This document shows, piece after piece, positions 1 to 10,929 of a stretch of 64,000 nt of DNA. Position 1 is the stretch's first letter, and each line of letters starts with the position of its first letter. Source of the stretch: Bacteroidales bacterium (GTDB lineage: Bacteria > Bacteroidota > Bacteroidia > Bacteroidales > Bacteroidaceae); NCBI GenBank assembly GCA_012517855.1, contig JAAYUD010000067.1, positions 1-64,000 of the forward strand, read 5' to 3'. The position numbers were made by a program, and so were the translations under genes. The notes beneath the pieces are model-generated. The model searched no databases. It saw only the letters and a program-made list of their open reading frames with translations, and had not been told where the DNA came from.

Positions 1-2
1 AT

Positions 3-743
3 GGGTGGACAGGCGATCCTTTTTCTTTCGTTGATGAATATAATTGGAACTGTAGTCGTGATATAGAGCCTAACAAGGGTTGGGGTGATAAGGGCGATGT
101 CTATTATATGCAACTTGTCGATAATATCCGTAAATTCAAAGGGATGAATAAGCCTGATCCCATTTCTGCAGCGAAGACAATTAATATTAATAAAATTGAT
201 GACTGGAGCAATGTAAAGCCCGATTATATGTCTTATAAAGGTAATACGCTGCATCGCGATGCTAAGGGAAGAGGCAAGTGTTATTATATAAACGACACTG
301 GGCGCAATGATATTGTAGAAGCTAAAGTAGCTCGTGACAAAAAGAACCTATATTTCTATGTTCGTACAGCAGATAAGCTTACTTCTGCTTATGATAAAAA
401 TTGGATGATGCTCTTCATTGATATTGATAGAGATAAGTCAACAGGATGGAATGGATACGATTTTATTGTCAATCGTGTTAGCCCAAAAGATGGGAAAGTG
501 CTTATAGAAAAGAATTATAGCGGCAAATGGATGTGGAATGAAGTTGCTGAATCACCGTTCGTTGTTAAAGATAATGTGTTAGTCTTTTCTATTCCACGTA
601 ATGTTTTGAATGTTGAAAAGTCCAAACTGAATTTCGAATTTAAATGGAATGACAATATGCAGGATGAAGGAAATATTATGGATTTCTATGTGGACGGTGA
701 TACTGCTCCCGGTGGTCGTTTCAATTATGTATACATTGAATAA
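3..743 (+). CDS. GH71/GH99-like secreted protein, C-terminal part only (5' end outside window)
   Basis: The reading frame is open from base 3 to the TAA at 741-743, so the gene starts before the window. About 246 codons are visible. They match the C-terminus of the intact paralogue at 20706-22733: a stretch ending the catalytic barrel (GDPFSFVDEYNWN against RRNPFYFVDQYNSE), a linker (YYMQLVDNIRKFKG), then a beta-rich module with MMLFIDIDRDKSTGWNGYDF and ending GDTAPGGRFNYVYIE. That module resembles CBM9/DOMON-type domains found at the end of secreted Bacteroidales glycosidases. The family call rests on the paralogue. It sits upstream of the hybrid sensor gene with a 227-bp gap and is probably an enzyme of the same glycan locus. 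Activity is unknown. Confidence 0.75.
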   Translation, partial: GWTGDPFSFVDEYNWNCSRDIEPNKGWGDKGDVYYMQLVDNIRKFKGMNKPDPISAAKTININKIDDWSNVKPDYMSYKGNTLHRDAKGRGKCYYINDTGRNDIVEAKVARDKKNLYFYVRTADKLTSAYDKNWMMLFIDIDRDKSTGWNGYDFIVNRVSPKDGKVLIEKNYSGKWMWNEVAESPFVVKDNVLVFSIPRNVLNVEKSKLNFEFKWNDNMQDEGNIMDFYVDGDTAPGGRFNYVYIE

Positions 744-970
744 CCTAGTATCGGAATTTTTTCTTGGGGTGAAATAATTCATACTATATATTGATGAAAT
801 TCTTAGGCAAAAGATAAAATAGAAGAATGCAAAAAGAAAAGTAAATAGAGAAGTAAAAATAAAGGATCTTTAGTGTGTTGAATAGCATTTATTATTAAAT
901 TTGAATCATATTGGACCAAAATTATTCTCATTAAAGATAGCTAATTTGTTGTTTTAGAATACAGTTTGTT

Positions 971-3900
971 ATGCCAAAAATCAATTTTATGAAAATAGCG
1001 GTAGTATTTCTTTTTTTATCCTTTTTCGGTTCTGTTGCCGTAAGAGCTCAAAGTTTGCAAGAGCCTTATGGAATGGATATATCTAATCTGCATATTCAAA
1101 GTATAGTTCAAGATAGTGTAGGTTATATTTGGATGGCTACTGCTCGTGGACTTAACAGAATAGATGCTTATAAAAAATCTAGTTTTTATTTTCATACTTC
1201 TGCTATTACTTCTTTGTGTGATGATAATCTTTATAGTCTGTATGTGACTCGTGAGGGAAGTTTAGTAGCATTTACTCGATGGGGTGTAAATATATACAAC
1301 CGCTTTTCGAATAATTTTATTCGGCTCAGGGGCAATAACAATTTGGGCTTCTCTTGTGCAGAGGAGGGCAAAGATGGTAAAATATGGTTAGGTGCATCTT
1401 CTTCTGCGAAGATTGCATATACTAATACGACGAATAATCAGATTCATACGCTGTATATTCCCCAGCTTAAAGGGCAAATATCTAATATGTGTTGTGATGA
1501 TAGAGGTTTATTATGGCTATCTTCTTTTAATCAGGGAGTGTTTATATTCAATCCTTATACTCATAAGATTGTGACATGTCTTAAAAACTTGTTGCGAGTT
1601 TTTAAAAGTCCATATAGAAATACGTTGTATGGTTTGACGTCTGATCAGAAAATAGTATTGGTCAATTCTCATTCTTTAAAGGTGGAAAAGTCTATTTGTA
1701 ATTTGTCTGAAGAAGTCGTGTCTATAAATATTACTGCAGATAGGCGGCTTTATTTTTTGACTCATGATATGATTTTGTCTCTTTATAACTTGCATACACA
1801 TTCTTTCGATAAACGAAAAATAAAAGGTATTAATAGCGTTTATAATATTACATCTCTTTTGGTCGACCGTCAGTCGAATGTATGGGTGGGGACCTTTGAA
1901 GAGGGATATCTGTTTATTCCTGTTTCCAAACATACGTTCGATATTGATGTTGCTTTAGCGGAACATTTTAGAAATCAATTTGTAACTTTTCTTACTAGCG
2001 ATAGCAAAGATCGTTTTTGGATCGCTACCCGTCACAATGGTTTACACGAATACAATCGTAAAACAGATACTGATAAGATAATACTCAACTTGCATCTGAC
2101 AAACGAAGAGGCTGCCATAGCGTGTTGTTTTCATGATTCCAAAGGCCGGTTGTGGGTAGCTACCGTAAGTGCTTTATATTGTTATGATACAAAGAAAGGT
2201 ACGTCATTGCTATGTAAATATTCTAATATAGTCAAATCGCGTTATATTACTGAAGACAAGCAAGGTAATATATGGGCTATCTGTGAAGCTAATGGTGGCA
2301 TATGGATGTTATCTGCTTCTTCTCATGGGAAATTTGTCAGACCTTTTGCATCTTCAATACCCAATACTGCCAATATCACTTATTTCAGGCAGTTGCACTC
2401 GGGCCGTTATTTATTTTCTTCTTATGGTGATAATGTTTATCTGGCCGACCTTAAAGGGCATATAGAGCCTTTGTTCAGACATTGTAATCTGCAGGTAGCA
2501 TCATTTTTGCGTTCTGTGATTTATATTTATGAAGATTCTCGTCATGTGTTGTGGCTCGGAACGTATGGCAGCGGCTTGATGTGCTATGATGCCAGACATA
2601 ATTATACTGAAGTGTATACCATGTCCGAAGGCTTACCTAGTAATGATATTTTATCTATTGTCGAAGATCCTTCACATCATGTTATCTGGCTGAGTACTTC
2701 GTATGGTTTGTCAAGGTTAACGGGCAATTCGTTTATGAACTATTTTACGAAGAATGGTCTGTTGGGAAACCAGTATCACGAACGGGCAGTCTATACTAAT
2801 AATGGCATTTTGTATTTTACAGGAAACCATGGTATTACTTCATTTTCGCCTCAGAATATAAGCAATGTACATTATAATGTTCCGTTTGTTATAGAAAGTC
2901 TTACAACAGATGCTGGTATATATTATACGGCTGCTATAAGCAATAAATTGAAGTTGGGATATAGAGAAAATTCGTTTACTGTATCTTTTCTGGGGTTCGA
3001 CTATTCTTCAGCCAACAGTTTGCAGTATAGCTATATACTTGAAGGGTACGATAGACATTGGAGCACGCCATCGACTACTCATATTGTGAAATTCACCGAC
3101 CTGCCATCAGGCTTTTATGTGCTTAAAGTAAAAGTTGCCGACAATTCGGGTTGTTGGAGTAATCAGATTGCAACACTTAGAATAGTGGTCCCTCCGGCAC
3201 CATGGAAAACATGGTGGGCAATACTTATTTATATTGCTTTAATCTCCTACATGGTTTATTCTGGGATGCGTTTTTATATTCGTTATCGAGTCGATAAAGA
3301 GAAAATAAAGTTATCAGAAATGACATTGAACAAAGAACGTGAGTTAAACCAGGCCAAAATAAATTTCTTTGAAAACGTATCTCATGAGTTGCGTACACCT
3401 CTTGGGCTCATTTACGGCCCTTTCTGCGAATTACTTAAACATGGTAATTTTGGGAATAAGGGCAGTGAGTATATGGCTCTGATGGGTGCCAATATTGAAA
3501 GACTGATGATTTTGGTAGAGCAGATTTTAAGTTTCTCTCATTTGGATAGTGAAACGCTGTCATTGTCGGTTGCTAATTCAGATATAGTTACCATAGTCTG
3601 GAAGATATTGAAGCGTTTTAAGGGCGAAAATGAAGAAAAACATATAGAAACATCTTTTTCATCTACTCATGAACATTTGATGATGTATGTCGATGAGGAT
3701 AAAATAGATAAGATATTTACTAATTTGTTGTCGAATGCATTCAAATATACTCCTTCTTATGGTAAAATACAGGTGTCATTGAATGTTGTTTCGGCTCAGA
3801 ATGTAAAAGAAACATTCAATCAAGTCGGTGTGTATGATACCGATTATGTGCTTTTCTCTGTGAAAGATAGTGGTGTCGGCATAGCTTCTGAAGAAATTGA

Positions 3901-4972
3901 TAAAATATTCGACCGTTTCTATCGTAGCAAGACTAAGAACAATGTATCGATCGTTGGTAGCGGTATCGGGCTTTATTATATTAAGTGTTTGGTCAAAAAG
4001 CATAAAGGGTTCATTAAAGCCGAAAGGAATGCCGATAGAGGTACTATGTTCATGTTTTGTCTTCCTTTGTCTGATGCTGTCTATCAATCCTCAGAAATGA
4101 TGGGTGTGTGCCAAGTCGATTCTGTTGACAAAAAGAAGATAGATTTGGCTACTATCGTTCTGCCTCAGGAGGAAAAAATCAAAGAAGTTCAAGAAAATAA
4201 AAACAACCCCTTATTACTTATTGTTGAGGATGAACCTAATCTTCAGGAATTTTTGGGCGATTTGTTACAGTCTTATTATAATGTTCAAAAAGCTTTTGAT
4301 GGAGAAGAGGGCTTAAAAAAAGCATTGGAAACTATTCCGGATATAATTTTAATGGATGTGATGATGCCTCTTATGGACGGATATGAGTTGTGTAAGAAAA
4401 TAAAAGAAGATTTACATACATGTCATATTCCCGTTATTTTATTGACTGCGAAGAGTAATGTCGCAGAGCAAATTGAAGGGATGAATTCTGGTGCTGATGT
4501 GTATATTCCCAAACCGTTTAATCCTGATTATCTTAAATCTGTTCTTCAGAGTGTACTTCGTAATAGAAAACGTATGCAGCATATGTTAGTCGAGAATCAA
4601 TTACATTCGAAAGGAATAAAGGAAGGTACTATTCACTTAAATAAATTAGATCGTGAACTGTTGGAGAAATTGGATAAAAAAATAGATATAGAATTAAGTA
4701 ATTCTGATTTGTCGGTTGATGAATTGGCTGGTGAACTTTATTTTAGCCGTAGTACGTTTTACCGTAAAGTGAAAAATTTGACAGGCTTTTCTCCTAATGA
4801 TTATGTGAGGGTGTATAGAGTGAAGAAGGCAGCTGAATTTATTCAAGATGGTGATTATAATCTTTCTGAAATTGCCGATATGACAGGTTTTAGTACTCAA
4901 TCCTATTTCTCTTCAATGTTTAAGAAATATTATGGACTAACTCCAAGTGAGTATAAATTAAATAAACAATAG
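971..4972 (+). CDS. Hybrid two-component system sensor/regulator (HTCS), 1333 aa
   Basis: A one-protein two-component system that senses a glycan breakdown product in the periplasm and activates locus transcription. Domains in order: signal peptide (residues 1-26, ending AVRAQS); about 700 residues of repeated beta-propeller blades with IWMA, LWLG and VWVG-type motifs (Reg_prop); a Y_Y_Y domain near 665-745; a membrane segment near 750-772 (WAILIYIALISYMVYSG); a HisKA dimerization helix with H805 in SHELRTPLG; a HATPase_c domain (NLLSNAFKYTP, GSGIGLYYI); a receiver domain with D1129 in LMDVMMPLMDG and a conserved KPF; and a C-terminal AraC-type helix-turn-helix near 1225-1333. Length and order are typical for Bacteroides HTCS. 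It reads toward the GH3 genes, 90 bp upstream of the first. Which of the nearby operons it controls is inference. Confidence 0.96.
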   Translation: MPKINFMKIAVVFLFLSFFGSVAVRAQSLQEPYGMDISNLHIQSIVQDSVGYIWMATARGLNRIDAYKKSSFYFHTSAITSLCDDNLYSLYVTREGSLVAFTRWGVNIYNRFSNNFIRLRGNNNLGFSCAEEGKDGKIWLGASSSAKIAYTNTTNNQIHTLYIPQLKGQISNMCCDDRGLLWLSSFNQGVFIFNPYTHKIVTCLKNLLRVFKSPYRNTLYGLTSDQKIVLVNSHSLKVEKSICNLSEEVVSINITADRRLYFLTHDMILSLYNLHTHSFDKRKIKGINSVYNITSLLVDRQSNVWVGTFEEGYLFIPVSKHTFDIDVALAEHFRNQFVTFLTSDSKDRFWIATRHNGLHEYNRKTDTDKIILNLHLTNEEAAIACCFHDSKGRLWVATVSALYCYDTKKGTSLLCKYSNIVKSRYITEDKQGNIWAICEANGGIWMLSASSHGKFVRPFASSIPNTANITYFRQLHSGRYLFSSYGDNVYLADLKGHIEPLFRHCNLQVASFLRSVIYIYEDSRHVLWLGTYGSGLMCYDARHNYTEVYTMSEGLPSNDILSIVEDPSHHVIWLSTSYGLSRLTGNSFMNYFTKNGLLGNQYHERAVYTNNGILYFTGNHGITSFSPQNISNVHYNVPFVIESLTTDAGIYYTAAISNKLKLGYRENSFTVSFLGFDYSSANSLQYSYILEGYDRHWSTPSTTHIVKFTDLPSGFYVLKVKVADNSGCWSNQIATLRIVVPPAPWKTWWAILIYIALISYMVYSGMRFYIRYRVDKEKIKLSEMTLNKERELNQAKINFFENVSHELRTPLGLIYGPFCELLKHGNFGNKGSEYMALMGANIERLMILVEQILSFSHLDSETLSLSVANSDIVTIVWKILKRFKGENEEKHIETSFSSTHEHLMMYVDEDKIDKIFTNLLSNAFKYTPSYGKIQVSLNVVSAQNVKETFNQVGVYDTDYVLFSVKDSGVGIASEEIDKIFDRFYRSKTKNNVSIVGSGIGLYYIKCLVKKHKGFIKAERNADRGTMFMFCLPLSDAVYQSSEMMGVCQVDSVDKKKIDLATIVLPQEEKIKEVQENKNNPLLLIVEDEPNLQEFLGDLLQSYYNVQKAFDGEEGLKKALETIPDIILMDVMMPLMDGYELCKKIKEDLHTCHIPVILLTAKSNVAEQIEGMNSGADVYIPKPFNPDYLKSVLQSVLRNRKRMQHMLVENQLHSKGIKEGTIHLNKLDRELLEKLDKKIDIELSNSDLSVDELAGELYFSRSTFYRKVKNLTGFSPNDYVRVYRVKKAAEFIQDGDYNLSEIADMTGFSTQSYFSSMFKKYYGLTPSEYKLNKQ

Positions 4973-5062
4973 AACATGATTTTTTGTGATATTTATTATC
5001 AAGACTAACAAATTATAAAAATTATTTCGTCGATTTTGTCTAACTAATTAATATATTAATGT

Positions 5063-7531
5063 ATGAAACATTCTATTTTTTTTATTTTTCTTTTTTGTTG
5101 TATTTCTCTTTCTATTTATTCACAAGTTCCAAAGACCAATATCGATAAAAAAGTAGATCTGATACTTTCTCAAATGACTCTTGAAGAAAAAATCGACTAC
5201 ATAGGTGGTTATCAAACTTATAATATTCGACCTATGGCGCGATTCAACTTACCTCTTATTAAAATGTTTGATGGTCCTGTAGGCCCTAGAAATGAAGGAA
5301 AAACGACATCATATCCGTGTCCTGTATTGTTGTCTTCGTCTTGGAATACTGATTTGGCGTATACTTTTGGGCAGTCGATAGGGAATGATTGTCGTGCAAG
5401 AGGTGTTCATATTTTATTAATGCCGGGGGTAAATATAATGCGTTCTCCGCTTTGTGGTCGTAATTTTGAATATTACAGTGAAGATCCTTATTTGGCTAGT
5501 AGAATAGCTGTCAATACAATTACTGGTTTGCAATCGAAAGGGGTCATGGGGTGTGTGAAACATTTTGCTTTGAATAATCAAGAATGGGACAGGTGTAATG
5601 TTAGTTCTGATGCGGATGAACGTACTATGCAGGAAATATATTTGCCTGCTTTTAAAGCTGCCGTTACAGAAGCCAAAGTAGCTACGATAATGGACTCTTA
5701 TAATTTGATAAATGGGAGCCATTCAACGGAAAATGCTCATTTGAATATAGACATTTTACGAAAAATGTGGGGATTCAAAGGTATCGTAATGTCCGATTGG
5801 GGAGCAACTCATAATTCCGTTGCAGCTGCTAAAGGTGGACTTGATTTAGAAATGGGCGATCCATATTATTTTACCCGTAATGATTTGTTGGTTAAAGTAA
5901 AGGAGGGTGTTATTCCCGAATTATTAATTGATGAAAAAGTACGTCATATACTTTATTCTATTTTTAATTTTCATTTTGATGATAAATCTCAACAAAATAA
6001 AAGCATTCCCTTGGATGATCCGAAAAGTTGTGCAATGGCTTTGAAAATTGCTGAACAGGGAATAGTATTATTGAAAAATGATAATAAAATTTTACCGGTA
6101 AATAAATCGAAAGTTAAATCAATTATTATTGTTGGTCCCAACGCGGATAAGATGATTTGGGGAGGTGGAAGCTCTTCTGCGATACCTTTCCATTTTGTTA
6201 CTACTTATGAAGGAATTAAGAAAGAGGCAGGTCATGATATTAGTATTAGAAAGGTCGACGATACTTCTACTTTTGATGAAAGTTTGAAATTTCCCTCATT
6301 TTATACGTCCAATTCATTGAATGAGGTTGGTTTAAAAGCTGAATATTATAATAATCAGAATCTTTCAGGCAATCCTATTTTAACCCGTATAGATCGTAGT
6401 ATAAATTTTGATTGGGGGAATGATTCTCCAGATAAGTCATTGCCAAGTGATCATTTCTCTGTACGTTGGACGGGGGTGATGAAAGTAGATAATCCGGGTA
6501 TTTATTCTTTTAAAGTGAAAGGCGATGATGGCTTCAGAATGTGGATTGATGACAAATTAATTATTGATGAATGGAACGATCAGGCTTCTAAAAGTAGTAT
6601 TAAAACAATTAATTTGAACGAAAAGAAAGATTATAATATACGTTTGGAATATTATGAAGATGCCGGTCAAGCTTCCATTAATTTGGCATATAAAGATGGA
6701 CGTTATGTGAGAGAGGCTGCTCAATTAGCTTCTAAAGTTGATATGGCTATCGTTTGTGTTGGGTTTGATGCAGAAACGGAGACTGAAGGTTCTGACCGTA
6801 CTTTTGATTTATCTGGTTATCAATCTGATTTAATAAAGGCGGTTGCTTCAGCTAATTCTAATACTTTAGTCATTGTCAATGCGGGAGGTAATATTAATAT
6901 GCAACCGTGGCTTCATCAAGTAAAAGGTTTACTGTATGCTTGGTATCCTGGTCAAGAAGGTGGAACAGCTTTGGCAAATATTATTTTCGGTAGGACCAAT
7001 CCCAGCGGCAAATTGCCTGTGTCTTTTGAGAAAAAGTGGGAAGATAATCCTGCTTATTCCAATTATTATGATAATACAGGTAAAAAAGCTGTTGAATACA
7101 GAGAAAAGCTTTTATTAGGCTATAGATATTATGATACTAAAGATGTAGAACCGCAGTTTCCATTTGGATTCGGGCTCTCTTATTCTACTTTTTTGTTTGA
7201 ACATTTGAAAGTTCATAAAATAGGTAAAGATCGAATAGCAGGTAGTATTGATGTAAAGAATACAAGTAAGAACGATGGTTATGAGGTTGTTCAAGTTTAT
7301 GTTCATCCGATTAATCCTTCTGTATCGCGCCCTGTTCACGAGCTGAAGTTTTTTAAAAAAGTATTTGTCAAGGCTGGCACGACTATAAATGTCCCATTTA
7401 TTTTGAAGTCAGATGCTTTTTCTTATTTTAATATTAATTTTAATAAATGGATGGTCGATAAATGTAAATATATGGTGGAAATAGGGAAAGATTCTCGTAC
7501 TATATTAGAAAAAGCGCTTGTTAGTTTTTAA
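5063..7531 (+). CDS. Glycoside hydrolase family 3 beta-glycosidase with inserted PA14 domain, 822 aa
   Basis: A secreted or periplasmic exo-acting beta-glycosidase (beta-glucosidase or beta-xylosidase type). A signal peptide covers about residues 1-21 (SIYSQ). The GH3 barrel starts at LILSQMTLEEKI; K166-H167 form the KH motif, and the predicted nucleophile is D245 in GIVMSDWGA. The second domain (about 330-720) is interrupted near 415-555 by a PA14 domain (LKAEYYNNQNLSGNP to YYEDAGQASINLAY). A fibronectin-III-like tail with FPFGFGLSYSTF closes the protein. It lies between the HTCS gene and the broken GH3 gene, 6 bp from the latter. The paralogue at 29043-31541 has the same layout. Substrate is not readable from sequence. 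Confidence 0.95.
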   Translation: MKHSIFFIFLFCCISLSIYSQVPKTNIDKKVDLILSQMTLEEKIDYIGGYQTYNIRPMARFNLPLIKMFDGPVGPRNEGKTTSYPCPVLLSSSWNTDLAYTFGQSIGNDCRARGVHILLMPGVNIMRSPLCGRNFEYYSEDPYLASRIAVNTITGLQSKGVMGCVKHFALNNQEWDRCNVSSDADERTMQEIYLPAFKAAVTEAKVATIMDSYNLINGSHSTENAHLNIDILRKMWGFKGIVMSDWGATHNSVAAAKGGLDLEMGDPYYFTRNDLLVKVKEGVIPELLIDEKVRHILYSIFNFHFDDKSQQNKSIPLDDPKSCAMALKIAEQGIVLLKNDNKILPVNKSKVKSIIIVGPNADKMIWGGGSSSAIPFHFVTTYEGIKKEAGHDISIRKVDDTSTFDESLKFPSFYTSNSLNEVGLKAEYYNNQNLSGNPILTRIDRSINFDWGNDSPDKSLPSDHFSVRWTGVMKVDNPGIYSFKVKGDDGFRMWIDDKLIIDEWNDQASKSSIKTINLNEKKDYNIRLEYYEDAGQASINLAYKDGRYVREAAQLASKVDMAIVCVGFDAETETEGSDRTFDLSGYQSDLIKAVASANSNTLVIVNAGGNINMQPWLHQVKGLLYAWYPGQEGGTALANIIFGRTNPSGKLPVSFEKKWEDNPAYSNYYDNTGKKAVEYREKLLLGYRYYDTKDVEPQFPFGFGLSYSTFLFEHLKVHKIGKDRIAGSIDVKNTSKNDGYEVVQVYVHPINPSVSRPVHELKFFKKVFVKAGTTINVPFILKSDAFSYFNINFNKWMVDKCKYMVEIGKDSRTILEKALVSF

Positions 7532-7537
7532 TTAATT

Positions 7538-9781
7538 ATGGAAAAAAGAATAATATTATTGTTTATCTCGTTTTCTTTCGTTATATCCGTCTTTTCCCAG
7601 GTCCATACGAAAAAAATGAATTATTTCGTCTCTTCTTTGATGAGTCGGATGACTTTGGAAGAAAAAATTGGTCAAACGATATTGAGTGGTGGAAATATTC
7701 CCGGATATAACGGAGAAATGCTCGATTTGGACGGTTCTATCCGTGCTGGGCTATTGGGAACAACTTCCGTAGGTTATAATTATGATATGGCTGTGCATGT
7801 TCAAAAATTGGCTTGCGAGGAATCTCGATTGAAGATTCCTTTGCTCATTGGCCTGGATGTGATCCATGGTTATCAGACAATATTTCCTATACCGTTGGCA
7901 AGTTCTTGTAGCTGGAATATGCCGCTTATTGAGCAGAGTGCTCGCATAGCTGCAGATGAAGCGACTGCTTTTGGGGTGAACTGGACATGGTCGCCAATGG
8001 TTGATATTTGTCGAGACTGTCGTTGGGGGCGTATTGCCGAAGGTGGGGGCGAGGATCCTTATCTTGGGGGGCAGATAGCTGCTGCTATGGTTCGTGGCTA
8101 TCAAGGCAACAACTTGGCGGCTGGTAATACGTTATTGGCATGTGTTAAACACTTTGCTCTATATGGAGCTGCCTAAGGTGGACGCGATTACAATACAGCC
8201 GATATGAGCAAAGTGAGCATGTACAATTATTATCTCCCTCCGTATAAAAGTGCGATCGATGCAGGTGTTGCTACTGTGATGTCTTCTTTTAATGTTGTCG
8301 ACGGTGTGCCCGCTACTGGTAATCGGTGGCTGCTTACAGATTTACTTCGTAATCAATGGAAATTTAAAGGTTTCGTGGTGTCGGATGCTAATTCGATAAA
8401 CGAAATGGTTAATCATGGTATGGGCGATGGGCAAACGGTAGCTGAACTGGCGATAAAAGCTGGTTTGGATATGGATTTGGGTGGTGGAGCTTATGTGTCT
8501 TCTTTAAAGAATGCATTGAAAGAAGGTCACATCACGATGGAGAATATTGATACGGCTTGTCGCCGTGTGTTGGAGGCAAAATACAAACTTGGATTGTTTG
8601 ACGATCCTTATAAATATATTAATAATAAGGCTCGTCAGGCTGATGTATTGTCTCCTTCCCATTTGAAAGCTGCACGCGATTTGGCCGACGAATCAATTGT
8701 ACTTTTGAAAAATAGTGATAATTTGCTGCCTTTGAAGCCTCAAGGTAAAATTGCAGTTGTCGGACCGTTGGGCAATAATCGTAAGCAACTTATTGGAACT
8801 TGGGCAAACAGTGATTTCGATAAGCCTGCCCGTAGTGTATATGAAGCTATAAAAGAATATGTTGGCGATAAAGCACAGGTTGTTTATTCGCAAGGAAGTA
8901 ATTATACCGAGGAACAATGCCTGTACGATGGCAACTATTCTATTCCAACCGATTCACTCATCGAAGAAGCTGTAAAAGTGGCGTCTGATGCAAATGTTAT
9001 TATTGCTGCGGTCGGTGAACCTGCATCGTGGAGTGGTGAAGCTCGCTCAAAATCGAATCCTTCGTTGCCTGAATGTCAGAAACGCTTACTCAAAGCACTG
9101 CATTCTATAGGCAAGCCCGTTGTTGTAGTGCTTTTGAGTGGTCGTCCTTTGATATTGTCTGAAGAGGATCATTGTTTTTCTACTTTAGTTGAAGCTTGGC
9201 ATGGTGGAACAATGGCTGGAGTAGCTTTGAGTGATATGCTTTTCGGAGTAATTAATCCTTCGGGAAAGCTGACAACTACTTTTCCTCGGAATATAGGCCA
9301 AATTCCTATATATTATAACTCCTTGAATACTGGACGCCCTCTTTCCGATTTTTGGGCGACATCCAAGTATATTGATTGCGATAATACTCCGCTGTATCCT
9401 TTCGGATACGGTTTAAGTTATACTACCTATCAATATGGAAAATTGTCTCTTAGCAAAAAGCAACTAAAGGGTAATAAAGATAGCCTGGAGATTAGTGTAC
9501 CGATAACAAACATCGGCAATTGTGATGGTAAAGAGATCGTTCAGTTATATGTCGGCGATCCGGTTGCCAGCATTTCTCGTCCAGTAAAAGAATTGAAGAA
9601 TTTCCAGAAAGTATTTTTGAAACAGGGAGAGACAAAGATTGTTTCATTTACCATTACTTCTGATAATTTGAAGTTCTACAATAGTGAGTTGAAATCTGTT
9701 GTGGAAAAGGGAATTTTCAATATATCTATTGGTCCTAATTCTCGAGATTTGCAGACGGTGAAAATATCGTATAATGATTAA
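7538..9781 (+). pseudogene. BglX-like GH3 beta-glucosidase disrupted by a single in-frame stop
   Basis: Reading on from ATG 7538 gives a signal peptide and the N-terminal GH3 domain (MSRMTLEEKIGQ, LIGLDVIHGYQT, WSPMVDICRDCRWGR). Codon 213 (8174-8176) is TAA, and the same frame then continues without interruption to 9781. Around the stop the text reads YGAA-stop-GGRDYNTADMS; the intact paralogue at 31558 has YGAAEAGRDYNTTDMS. Replacing the stop with Glu would need one base (G to T at the first position) and would give a normal 747-residue enzyme. The nucleophile D283 (FVVSDANS) and the C-terminal Fn3 domain are intact. A restart at ATG 8204 would lack most of the active-site barrel. A true nonsense mutation, strain polymorphism or base-call error are all possible. 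Confidence 0.9.
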
Positions 9782-10929
9782 TATTTGATATATATGTGTT
9801 TGAACTCGTTTCTATGGTCATGATATGTGAAGTAGCATCAGGTAACTTTTTGTTTAAATAGCTCACCAGTAAAAATTGGGGGATTAAGTGAGGTGCGGAC
9901 GTGCCGAACGTGACAACAATGGCGTTCAAAGAAGTATGTGAGGAACTTGCAAACACATTGATGCCGACAGAGAAGATGTAAAAGGGTTTGTTGTGTGATT
10001 GTTGCATTTGTTTACTGCCGACTTTCATCGGGAATGAGGTGCTTATCAAAAAGAGTGGAGCATACTCGTCTATGTACAAACAGGCTCCTCGGTTATCTGT
10101 AGACTGTTATTTAGAGTCATTCTAAATAAAGGTCCGCTGAAAATAACGTATCCACAATATGCTCTCAAGTCGATTTTTGGGTCTCTTTTCTCTGGCGTTG
10201 TATGTGGTGTGCCGTTAACATGCTGTGAAATAGTGTATAATGGTGTCATACGGAGGTGGCAAAGGGTCCGATAAATCATATGTATATCTCTGTACATAAT
10301 TTTATTTGTGAACCATCGTTTAGGGCGTTTTGTAAAAAAAGTGTTTACTAATGACACAAAATGAAAGTTTCGTATTCGAAAAATGATAAGGACGTGCTGA
10401 GAGTTGATATGTCAATCACCACACAGTATCGCCCTTATCTTTAAAATTACATATGCCCCTGAAAATATTTTCATCCATACGTTTTCTGAAAAACTTAAGG
10501 ACGTCACCGAAAAAACTAACATACGACAATTCTGTTGATATCAGAAATTCAAAAGTCGATGTGGTATACTGACTAAAAAGAACATCCTTATTTTATCACA
10601 ACCACAAGAGAAAGTCTTTTCGGCTATAATAAGAGTAATGATGCTAAGTAAAAACATCGCTTGTGTTGCTTAAGGCTAATAAAAGCTGTTTTGACACATT
10701 TTTGATAATAATTGAACTTTTTATGATAAAGCATTTCCTTAAAAAAAACGAATTTTACATTCACAAAAAGTAACTTACTTAACATTAAAATTAGCTAACA
10801 TGGAAAACAGAAAAAAATCAAAAAACATTCGAAATTTATCTTGCGAGTAGTAACAATAAGTCTTGATAAATGAAGTCTTAATTGGGCATTTATCAATTCT
10901 TATTAAAAAACTAATTTAATTTATGTATC
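9782..10929. repeat. Gene-free 1.15-kb stretch holding a degenerate repeat (partner inverted at 49.2-49.6 kb)
   Basis: No convincing gene is present. Bases about 10070-10270 match the reverse complement of about 49345-49590: translated in the homologous frame, both give MTPL-I-Q-VNG-P-TTP, RAYC and IFSGPL in order. Bases about 10478-10540 match the reverse complement of 49208-49268 almost base for base around the shared string CTTAAGGACGTCACC. The order of the two blocks is preserved, so this is one element in two decayed copies, differing by about 130 bp between blocks. Frames are broken, so it is either a decayed small ORF or a non-coding element. A GATAAGGACG motif at 10385-10394 also resembles the ends of the short elements at 25.55 and 49.8 kb. 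Confidence 0.65.
10863..10896 (+). promoter_or_regulatory. Perfect 10-bp inverted repeat ahead of the SusCD operon
   Basis: TTGATAAATG at 10863-10872 and CATTTATCAA at 10887-10896 pair perfectly around a 14-base spacer, 33 bp before the start of the IPT-NHL lipoprotein gene. It could be an operator or a 5' leader hairpin. There is no clear TAnnTTTG element nearby; TATCTTGC at 10839-10846 is the nearest weak match. Confidence 0.4.

Noticed and set aside
8174-8176. Recoding of the TAA in the GH3 gene
   Set aside because: TAA is not a selenocysteine or pyrrolysine codon and no recoding signal was seen; a point mutation is simpler.
9735-10079. 114-residue frame on the - strand
   Set aside because: It overlaps the end of the GH3 pseudogene and has no recognisable feature; most likely chance.
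10070-10357. 95-residue frame on the - strand in the 10-kb gap
   Set aside because: It is the other copy of the same decayed element; its N-terminal third has no counterpart in the second copy.
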